From Planctomycetaceae bacterium (GTDB taxonomy: Bacteria > Planctomycetota > Planctomycetia > Planctomycetales > Planctomycetaceae), in NCBI GenBank assembly GCA_021732995.1, contig JAKFWA010000027.1, positions 1 through 64,000 on the forward strand: a DNA stretch of 64,000 nt, read 5' to 3'. The notes under the pieces were generated by a model, which saw nothing but the letters and a program-made list of their open reading frames with translations, ran no database searches and was not told where the DNA came from. Position numbers and translations under genes: made by a program. Every line of letters begins with the position of its first letter. Position 1 is the first letter of the stretch. Positions 57,458 to 64,000 of this stretch are shown piece after piece.

Positions 57458-58987
57458 TTACGACCGACGATGTCGGCGCGAGGTGTTTCGATGATGGTTT
57501 CTGGGAGCAGTTTCGTGCTGCTCGTTGAGGGCTTGTTCCCTGCGATCGAGATTGTCCCCTAGAACGTGGCAGCCGATCGAGCGGTAGGCATTGAGTCGCC
57601 GCTGCGTGTCCGCAGCCAGATGGCAATTGCCATCATCCCAGAAGTCGATCAGGAGATGCGATAACGTGGAACGACCAATGCTAGCAGGGATAAATGGCAC
57701 GATCCCGGCGCTGGCCCAGAGGAAGACACGGCCACCAAAGCAAAGCAGCGTGCTGGCTACCACGGCGGTGACGATCGAGTTTGGTGGTATCCCCCATGAT
57801 CCTGCCGACATTCCATCAGCCCTAATCGTGGTTTGTACTGGTCGCCCATCAAAGAAGTGCCACCCCGGTAACAATCGGCGGAGTTGTTCTCCATGATCCA
57901 CGGAGTCAGCGATCACGATGATTCCCGGCCGAGGACCAAGGTCATACAGGTTCTGGTCACCTTGAAGAGACAATCCGTATTCGCAAAGCGTTGCTTCATC
58001 ACCACTGGAGATTGCCAGGGCGACATCGGCGATAGCCTGATTGCGCCGTGAGTTGTGCCAAAGGCGGACGCGTCGGTCGCGAGCGGTCTCCAGCAATGGG
58101 TTGTCACCGGACGCGTGAAGCGCAAATGCCGCCAGTAACTCTGTAGCTGGTCGTTGCCGGCATTGTGGATCGCGATAGATCACCGGTCCGGCGAGGGTTT
58201 CAAACAACAGTTGATGACGCGGGGACTGGCGTCTGCGGGGATCAACCAGGCCGTAGATCCGCCGATGACCGTAATCGGCACGGGCGAATCGGTTTGCCTC
58301 ATAAATCCCTTCGAAGGCATCCGCGAAGATCAGGATTTGCCAGTCGGACGGATCACTTCGATCCAGGCTTCCGAAGGTGCCACAGACAACCCGACATGAT
58401 GATTGCCAGTTCCAACCGTTGACGGCCTCCACTTCGCCTCCGAGATACATTCCAAGTTGTGCGGCGATCTCCTGTGTGGCAGCGATTGTCTTGCACGCGA
58501 TAAAAATGTGTGCGTTGTGGAAGAGCTGACACATGACCCCCAGAACATGGGCTTGTCGGTTGCCACTGTCGACTTCGAGAACGCCTTCGATGTGCGAAGC
58601 AACTGCGGCTGCCAATCCCGGTACAATCGCTTCTGCATCCGCGACCCTGCTCTCCTCGATTTGGCACGGATATTCGGCGCGATTTCGACCATCTTCAACC
58701 TGTGCTTCGCACCCCAAGTGAGCAAAGTGCCGGACCACGCGCTCGATACAGCCGATTGGGATCATCAGGCCATCACCGTGGCGTTTGCAGACATGCTTGG
58801 TAAGAGGTTCATGTTGCACGTGACCAGCGGAATTTCGACGAAAGGTAAGTTCGTGGTAGCTCAACACTGGCTTCAACAAGTCCTCATGCGCCGGCCTCAC
58901 AATCGCCACGCCCGCTTGGACTGCAATCCGGACAGAACGGACGCTAGGGCATTCAGAGTGGACAACAGATTCAGACATGATGTTCAT
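57458..58987 (-). CDS. SF2-helicase-like protein with disrupted ATP-binding loop
   Basis: The 509-residue protein follows the outline of phage-type SF2 helicases. It has an N-terminal LSYHELTF segment, then GVLEVDSGNRQA where Walker A (T-G-x-G-K-T) should be, IFIACKTIAATQEIAAQL like motif Ia, LIFADAFE where the DEAH box should be, and a second RecA-like half with GIIVIADSVDHGEQLRRLLP and LSHLLIDFWDD. The catalytic Lys and DEAH residues are not seen, so it is probably inactive or non-ATPase; this is judged by eye. The C terminus is His/Arg-rich. It is 37 bases upstream of the RT gene and likely co-transcribed. Alternative start ATG 58978. Confidence 0.65.
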   Translation of the reverse strand: MNIMSESVVHSECPSVRSVRIAVQAGVAIVRPAHEDLLKPVLSYHELTFRRNSAGHVQHEPLTKHVCKRHGDGLMIPIGCIERVVRHFAHLGCEAQVEDGRNRAEYPCQIEESRVADAEAIVPGLAAAVASHIEGVLEVDSGNRQAHVLGVMCQLFHNAHIFIACKTIAATQEIAAQLGMYLGGEVEAVNGWNWQSSCRVVCGTFGSLDRSDPSDWQILIFADAFEGIYEANRFARADYGHRRIYGLVDPRRRQSPRHQLLFETLAGPVIYRDPQCRQRPATELLAAFALHASGDNPLLETARDRRVRLWHNSRRNQAIADVALAISSGDEATLCEYGLSLQGDQNLYDLGPRPGIIVIADSVDHGEQLRRLLPGWHFFDGRPVQTTIRADGMSAGSWGIPPNSIVTAVVASTLLCFGGRVFLWASAGIVPFIPASIGRSTLSHLLIDFWDDGNCHLAADTQRRLNAYRSIGCHVLGDNLDRREQALNEQHETAPRNHHRNTSRRHRRS

Positions 58988-59425
58988 TCTTGGGGCGATT
59001 CAGAGCCGGCAATGTTGCGGGACGTTGTGTCCCATGTGTCAATGGCACAAATAAGTGTAAGTCTACCCATTAGTGGCGTTTTCGTTCCTTTACGGGCAGT
59101 TCCAACTTAATACTGATCCAGAACGCTGCGGGACCGTGACGTTAGTGGAAAACACCAGCCCACGGGGCGCAAAGCAGGAGGGCCGAGAGCAAGCCTGCGT
59201 TGGGCACGCAACTGTGGTCGTACCAACGCACCAAAGACTGGATAGCCGGTCGAATAACACTTCCATGCTGTCAATCGTTGTAAGTAATCAGACATTGGCC
59301 ACCGAAGTTGTCGAATAGATCCGTGACATCATCGCTGACTGAAAGATACTGACCGCATTGCTCCAACAAGAGCGACTCTGCAACCATGCTTGTTTCCTTC
59401 GCCAATCTTGCCATTTGGTTAAAAA
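58988..59425. other. Intergenic region of the element, with one candidate small gene
   Basis: About 438 bases between the helicase-like and ParB-like genes. It contains the candidate tiny ORF at 59271-59387 and must hold any promoter for the helicase-like/RT pair. No strong promoter or terminator was recognised; several short frames in other phases look random. Confidence 0.5.
59271..59387 (-). CDS. Candidate 38-residue protein between helicase-like and parB genes
   Basis: A 39-codon frame starts at ATG 59387 with AAGGA 7 bases upstream and ends at 59271. It encodes a small acidic peptide (MVAESLLLEQCGQYLSVS, DDVTDLFDNFGG). A same-frame ATG at 59414 is possible but has no ribosome binding site. 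No family can be assigned. Its ribosome site and orientation match the neighbouring minus-strand genes, so it may be a tiny member of the same transcript. Confidence 0.35.
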   Translation of the reverse strand: MVAESLLLEQCGQYLSVSDDVTDLFDNFGGQCLITYND

Positions 59426-60331
59426 TTACCGCGCTCGTTTGGACAATTTGTCCGGATGTAGATGGGCTCCAACCTGAGGTAACAACTCCTTGATTGCTTG
59501 TTGTTTGAGTCGCTTCTTTCGCTTCGTCCATGCGAGGAGAAAGTGCGTTGAATCATCGAGCAACTTCACGACGTCCTCGCCATGAATCTGCAACCGATCC
59601 AGTGCTTCCAGTTCGTCACTGAGGGATCTCAAATTGAGCTGAAAGAATCGCAACAGCTGCTCGCCCAATTCGGGTACGGATTTCTTGATCGCTGCCTTCG
59701 TCACGCCGTAGCGGCGAAGCACTTCCGGAATTGGGCACCCCGCCCGGAGTTCATCGAAAAGCTGACTCCGTTTAGCTTCGGGAAGGCGAAGAATCTTTTC
59801 AGCCTGAAACTTGTTGAGTCGATTTCCTGAGATCATATCTTGGACGTCGCGAGGAAGGCGGAGGAGCCGCTCTAGTCGATCGAGTGACCGGCCAGACCTT
59901 CCCGTCTTCAGCCGAGCCGCAATCCGATCGCGCACGTCGCCCAGTTCAGAGTCGCTGCCACAGTGTAAGCCGCTGCGTTTCAATTCGTGGTAGCAGCGTG
60001 CAATGGCAAGATCATCGAGTTGCTGGCGAAAAAGATTGTCTACGACCAGTTCAGCAATCGCGGCATCGCTGCAAGGGTCGACAAGACTCTGTCGAACGAT
60101 CCCCTTGATGGTCCTCCATCCCAGCAGTCTGGCTGCCGCAACGCGACGGTGACCACGAATGATGGTCCCATCGGGGCAAATATGAATCGGCTCTTGTTGG
60201 CCGCGCTGACTTAGATCATCTGCCAGCTCTACGAGCTCAGCTTGTGAAGCCGATGCAAAGAAATCGGTTTGCCGTGGGTGATCGTGCAAAAGCTCCAGCT
60301 GAACTTCTTCAACCGAGTGTCGCAGCTCCAT
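59426..60331 (-). CDS. ParB-like DNA-binding protein
   Basis: The 301-residue protein has an N-terminal ParB/Srx-type domain: LLHDHPRQTDFF, ELADDLSQRGQQEPIHICPD and GTIIRGHRRVAAARLLGW (ParB GxRR box), followed by LVVDNLFRQQLDDLAIARCY and an HTH region (RLNKFQAEKILRLPEAKRSQ). The C terminus is Lys/Arg-rich. It is usually the DNA-binding half of a ParAB-type system or a plasmid/phage regulator. No parA is next to it. It is divergent from the MerR-like gene, and a strong promoter lies between (see 60378-60416). Confidence 0.87.
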   Translation of the reverse strand: MELRHSVEEVQLELLHDHPRQTDFFASASQAELVELADDLSQRGQQEPIHICPDGTIIRGHRRVAAARLLGWRTIKGIVRQSLVDPCSDAAIAELVVDNLFRQQLDDLAIARCYHELKRSGLHCGSDSELGDVRDRIAARLKTGRSGRSLDRLERLLRLPRDVQDMISGNRLNKFQAEKILRLPEAKRSQLFDELRAGCPIPEVLRRYGVTKAAIKKSVPELGEQLLRFFQLNLRSLSDELEALDRLQIHGEDVVKLLDDSTHFLLAWTKRKKRLKQQAIKELLPQVGAHLHPDKLSKRAR

Positions 60332-60377
60332 TGGTTCTCCCCTTCAGTCGATCTTGCTCGCCCCGCGCGATACGGAG

Positions 60378-60416
60378 TTGACACGAATATTATAAACAAG
60401 AAGATGTTTGCGTCAA
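60378..60416 (-). promoter_or_regulatory. parB promoter inside a dyad, with possible divergent control
   Basis: On the minus strand, TTGACG (60411-60416) and TATAAT (60389-60394) are spaced by 16 bases and lead to the ParB-like gene start at 60331, a near-consensus sigma-70-type promoter. On the plus strand a TTGACA (60378-60383) faces the MerR-like gene with only a weak -10. The TTGAC/GTCAA ends form a short dyad across the region, a natural operator for the MerR-like or ParB-like protein. Confidence 0.7.
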
Positions 60417-60438
60417 TTTGGCGAATCAAGGAGTCCGA

Positions 60439-61215
60439 ATGAGCGACGTGGCTTCACGGGATATCATGCGTGCGGCGGGGATTACTAGCGCGGCGACGCT
60501 TACTCGCTGGCATAAGCGAGAGGGCTTAATACCTCAGCCTGAGATTCGCACTCACCCCGATGGGAGGGGAAAAATGGCCTATTGGCCGGAATGGGTGCTC
60601 CAGCGCTGTGTGCGAATCAAGCAGCTTCGCAAGGAGGGGCAAAGTCTCGCACAGATCCGAGAATTCCTCGGATGCGATTGGAACGCTGCGGCGAAGCTGC
60701 ACGCACGACATGCACGACGATACGTATTCAGCGAGGTCAGCCGCAGAATGGATGAGTCGGCCGCACTGACCAATGTGCGAGACGTGATCGCCAATTTTCT
60801 CTCCGATTGGATGAACGATCTACGAGCCGCGGTTCTCAAGACATGGGTTCCGATGATTGCGGTGAATTCCATCGACAAGGCCATCGCGATGCTGGAACAG
60901 GGCATCAATCCCGTTTTTGTCGTGACTCGCGACAAAGCTATTCTGACAGCTGATTTCGCAGTCAGCCTCAAGCTCGCAAAGTGCCGCTGTATCAACGACT
61001 CCTTCATGGTGATCCCCCTTAGGAAGGAACTGGCCGCGTACCTAAGCAAACTTGCGGAGATTCCGGAACAACCTTCGATTTCACCATGCGCGAAGGTGGT
61101 TCGAAAAACAAACTTGGCAAGTGAGGAAGCCAAAGCCGTTGTCCTGGATTCGTGGGAATTCGAGCTGGAACCCCCGAAACCCCGCTCTAGCAAAAGGACA
61201 AGGCAAGAACCTTGA
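60439..61215 (+). CDS. MerR-like transcriptional regulator
   Basis: The 258-residue protein has a winged-helix MerR N terminus (IMRAAGITSAATLTRWHKRE, GLIPQPEIRTHPDGRGKMAY, LRKEGQSLAQIREFLG). The larger C-terminal part (about residues 90-230) is an unrecognised effector domain with AIAMLEQGINPVFVVTRDKA and a basic tail. ATG 60439 has AAGGAG 5 bases upstream; GTG-like starts nearby are unneeded. It shares a short control region with the ParB-like gene and probably regulates the element. Confidence 0.84.
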   Translation: MSDVASRDIMRAAGITSAATLTRWHKREGLIPQPEIRTHPDGRGKMAYWPEWVLQRCVRIKQLRKEGQSLAQIREFLGCDWNAAAKLHARHARRYVFSEVSRRMDESAALTNVRDVIANFLSDWMNDLRAAVLKTWVPMIAVNSIDKAIAMLEQGINPVFVVTRDKAILTADFAVSLKLAKCRCINDSFMVIPLRKELAAYLSKLAEIPEQPSISPCAKVVRKTNLASEEAKAVVLDSWEFELEPPKPRSSKRTRQEP

Positions 61216-61358
61216 ATCTCCTCATCAGGTACGTTTCGGCGTCTGTGACGGGCCTGAAAAGGAATCAAGAAAGCAATTTCTGAGTGCCGATGCCGCAAGT
61301 GGGCCTCACCATTGATTAGGAATCGGTCGTCGTAAGCCATCAAACGCAGGGAGGCGTT

Positions 61359-64000
61359 GTGTCAAACCCAGTAAAATCGCTCGCCAGCCAATTGGATTGG
61401 CGAGAAGTCTTTGCAGTCATCGGCCTGGACTATCCCAATCGCTCGGTTCTACCTCAGTCGACTCCTTGCCCATTCTGCAAGAATGGGGCGCTGACGGTCA
61501 TGTCCGACCATGTCTTGGACACACAGTGGTTGCATTGCTGTGTGTGCCGGTTTGCTGGTGATCTAATTGAGTTTGCCGCTCGTGTGCTGGACTGTTCGAC
61601 TGAACTCACTGTGAGCCATCTCGATTCACATGGGATGTTCCAAACGTCGCTCGGCGATGACGATTTGGCCAACTACAGAATCCAGCACCTCGACTACCGC
61701 AAACGAGTCAAGGCTTTCTGGGATAGGGCAAAGCAGGCTCCGTCGCAGTCAAACTCGGTTGGGGCGAACGGACGCTTACTGCTTCGTAAGTACTGTCTTA
61801 ATAGTTTTGTGTATGAAGCCGAATGGAATAACCGAGGGGGTCAGCTCTTTGGTGTCGCACGCCGTGAAGAAATCGAGAATCTTTTCGCGCCGAAGTCCTT
61901 CGAAGTGCAGGAGCGATTGAACCATCGAGACCGCACGTCCCGTCGTCGTGGTGGCGGGCCGGGAAGCCGACGTGTGTTTCAGGGACGCGATTGGGATGAG
62001 GTTCTGGTTATCGCGCACTCCGACCTTCCCGACCGAATTATCGGTTTCACTTTCGTTGGGGGCGATGTCGACCAACCCGAAATTGTCTACAAGCGCGTCA
62101 ACTTAGGATGTTGCGTTGCCAGGCCACGCGAGTCTGGATTTGGCTTTATGGAAGCGGTAAATGGCATCCCGCATCCCGTTTTTGGACGACACGTCTTTGT
62201 GTTTCTGGATGTAGAATCCGCAACTGTTTTGCATGCTCGCCATCTCCGTGAATCCTCTCGACCGCTACCGATTTTACTGGCGAAATCGACCCTAGATTAT
62301 CTTCCACTCGCCTTACTCCCCGATCTCGAAGAGCGCAGGCTCATTCTCTGTGGTCCATTGTTAGAGACCCTCCCGTTGGCGAAGGCGCACAATGCGCTGG
62401 TGTCGACGTATTCGATTCCCGAGTTGGATATTGCGGACAATCTCAAACACCGAACGTCATCAACATTCTTGTCGCTCTTTCAAAGACGGGCGGTGCCATG
62501 GGTCGAGGGCCTACGTCAGCTTCTGGCGACAACGTCCAAAGCGCAAAGCGAGGTCTTGATGCGCAGCTTGCAACTCAGTCCCCGCGAGTCAGAAGCTCTT
62601 CAGCGAGGGTTAGGCGGGAGTGCTGGTGAGCGGTTCGCCGAAGTGACACCTCACCGCCTTCGAGGTAAGCAAGTTCCAATTGGTGCATTTACGGTCGAGG
62701 AGACACCCGACGGATGGATTGCTCGGAAGCCAGGAACCGAACAAGTGATCTGCAACCGGCCACTGCGGATTGAATCGATCTATAAATCGGTTTCAGGCGA
62801 CGTCGCTTACGGAATCGTCGTTCATCTGCCGCATGAAAACCACAAACTCATTGCCCTGGAACGAGACATCAAAGGGTCTACCTTGTTCCAAGTCGTCGCG
62901 GACCAGCTGCGAGACCAATCGCATGAGCACTTGGCGTTTGCCCAACACAAATGGGCAAAACATTCAATGTCCTTGGCCCTTGAGTTCAGTGAGCCGCAGA
63001 TCATCCCCTATGCCGATCGAGTAGGCTGGAATTCAGCACGAATGAGATTTCAGTTCCCTCAATTCGCGATCTTGAGTAACGGTGACGTCGATTCCACTCC
63101 CATGCCGATCGTAAAGCGAGACGGTCGAAGTCCGGCGTCAGAGCTGATGCCGCCTTCGCATCGCCGCCAAGCTGCCGTGATGCTGTCTCACTTTGCACCG
63201 GACACTCAACTCATTTGGATACTGGCAGCCTGCGTAGCGCACAACCTCCTAGCGGGGAACTGCACGCGAGAACCGATGGGAGTTGTTCTGGACGGACCAT
63301 CTGCGCAGGAGACTGGAACGAAGATCGCGAGAGCCCTCGGATGCGGCCACATCGATTCTCAAGATCGAAGCGGTCAATCGATTCTGAGATTCATCTCCCC
63401 TTTATGCGGCGCGCACGACTTCCCCAGCGTGGTGAACTTTGGGCTGCAATCGCGTACCGAGGTCACGACGGACTGGATCGATGATCCGCAACTCCGCCAC
63501 GCCATCCTGCCCTTACCTTTTCATACTGCAATTGCCGTCTCGTTAAATCAGAGTTTTGTCCGCATCCGAGCACACGAATTCCCGTTCGCGCTAGGACCGT
63601 TGGCATCAGCAGCGGGATGGATCATCCCATCGTACTTAGAAGACCTGTGTCGCCGAAGAAAGCTGATCGATTTCCTAACCAGCAAGAGCGAGATTCTCGC
63701 TGTGCTCTACGACATGGCGAGCTGGTTCGAACAATGTGGGGGCAACCCCAAAGCGGTCTTGGCCGGAGAGCAACTTCTAGCCATCGACAGCTTGGCTCCC
63801 GCAATGGCATTCGTGGAACTCGTCGAGCGAACGCGCTCGAAGAAAGATGTTGCCAGCGTTCTTCGAGGCGAGACGAACACTTCGCACGCGAAGACGCCCG
63901 TCGCCGTTATCGAGCCCTCGGTTGATGGCCCCCATTCTGATGTCGTCCAAATCTGCCCTTGGGTCGTCAACGAAGTCTTGCGCCGGAAACGTGTACTGGC
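61359..64000 (+). CDS. Long primase/helicase-type replication-like protein (cut by window end)
   Basis: From GTG 61359, preceded by GGGAGG, the frame is open for 880 codons to the right edge with no stop, so the gene is incomplete. The N terminus has a CHC2-like zinc ribbon: CPFC at residues 37-40 and CCVC at 60-63, followed by FAGDLIEFA. A possible toprim-like part is HVFVFLDVESATVLHA near 280. A middle region (about 440-590) recalls the DUF927-type domain of plasmid/phage primase-helicases. The later GVVLDGPSAQETGTK (641-655) sits where Walker A is expected, but the G-K-T/S is replaced, so ATP binding is doubtful. It is 143 bases downstream of the MerR-like gene. Confidence 0.75.
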   Translation, partial: MSNPVKSLASQLDWREVFAVIGLDYPNRSVLPQSTPCPFCKNGALTVMSDHVLDTQWLHCCVCRFAGDLIEFAARVLDCSTELTVSHLDSHGMFQTSLGDDDLANYRIQHLDYRKRVKAFWDRAKQAPSQSNSVGANGRLLLRKYCLNSFVYEAEWNNRGGQLFGVARREEIENLFAPKSFEVQERLNHRDRTSRRRGGGPGSRRVFQGRDWDEVLVIAHSDLPDRIIGFTFVGGDVDQPEIVYKRVNLGCCVARPRESGFGFMEAVNGIPHPVFGRHVFVFLDVESATVLHARHLRESSRPLPILLAKSTLDYLPLALLPDLEERRLILCGPLLETLPLAKAHNALVSTYSIPELDIADNLKHRTSSTFLSLFQRRAVPWVEGLRQLLATTSKAQSEVLMRSLQLSPRESEALQRGLGGSAGERFAEVTPHRLRGKQVPIGAFTVEETPDGWIARKPGTEQVICNRPLRIESIYKSVSGDVAYGIVVHLPHENHKLIALERDIKGSTLFQVVADQLRDQSHEHLAFAQHKWAKHSMSLALEFSEPQIIPYADRVGWNSARMRFQFPQFAILSNGDVDSTPMPIVKRDGRSPASELMPPSHRRQAAVMLSHFAPDTQLIWILAACVAHNLLAGNCTREPMGVVLDGPSAQETGTKIARALGCGHIDSQDRSGQSILRFISPLCGAHDFPSVVNFGLQSRTEVTTDWIDDPQLRHAILPLPFHTAIAVSLNQSFVRIRAHEFPFALGPLASAAGWIIPSYLEDLCRRRKLIDFLTSKSEILAVLYDMASWFEQCGGNPKAVLAGEQLLAIDSLAPAMAFVELVERTRSKKDVASVLRGETNTSHAKTPVAVIEPSVDGPHSDVVQICPWVVNEVLRRKRVL

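Overview
The window looks like a chromosomal segment of a planctomycete (Planctomycetota). The best evidence is the set of lineage-typical families. There is a DUF1501 protein, two large secreted proteins with PSCyt1, DUF1549 and DUF1553 domains, and a DUF1559 pseudopilin-like protein paired with a small lipoprotein. Other pointers are fused membrane/spermidine-synthase and AroD/AroE-like proteins and many secreted or membrane proteins. Genes sit on both strands in short runs with few long operons.

Layout. 1-4066 (minus): folK, a phosphodiesterase-superfamily protein and murJ. 4356-7615 (plus): a small secreted protein and a UvrA paralogue. 7729-8151: an acyl-CoA thioesterase. 8466-16889 (plus): a surface-polysaccharide locus with an O-antigen-ligase-like protein, a flippase, two FemAB/BioF2-like acyltransferases, a NodB deacetylase, a second deacetylase-like protein and a membrane protein. 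16968-26702 (minus): a lipoprotein, a secreted alpha/beta-hydrolase-like protein, ilvC, ilvN, a GHMP kinase, a MotE-like protein, a sialate O-acetylesterase, a decayed IS4-type transposase and an orphan parA. 27000-38992: a zinc-ribbon membrane protein, the DUF1501/DUF1553 proteins, the DUF1559 pair and an orphan cpaF ATPase. 39239-54312: an AroD/AroE-like fusion, a ceramidase-like protein, a GyrA/ParC-type topoisomerase subunit, a histidine kinase, a receiver-PAS-SpoIIE phosphatase, a sugar isomerase-like protein, an FHA protein and a membrane-anchored spermidine-synthase-like protein.

A tRNA-Pro(CGG) gene at 54597-54671 marks a change of character. From 55522 to the right edge the genes look like an accessory, replicon-like element. 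They are a reverse transcriptase fused to a complete RNase HI domain, a helicase-fold protein with a disrupted Walker A motif, a candidate tiny ORF, a ParB-like protein divergent from a MerR-like regulator, and a very long open frame. That frame has a CHC2-like zinc ribbon, starts at GTG 61359 and runs off the window. It appears to be a primase/helicase-type replication protein, again with a broken P-loop. The RT-RNase H protein, the two apparently ATP-binding-deficient helicase-like proteins and ParB/MerR together are the best candidate for an undescribed system. Nothing in the window proves mobility: no integrase is visible and the right end is missing.

Family names come from motif recognition by eye. 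No database search, composition count or structure prediction was run.
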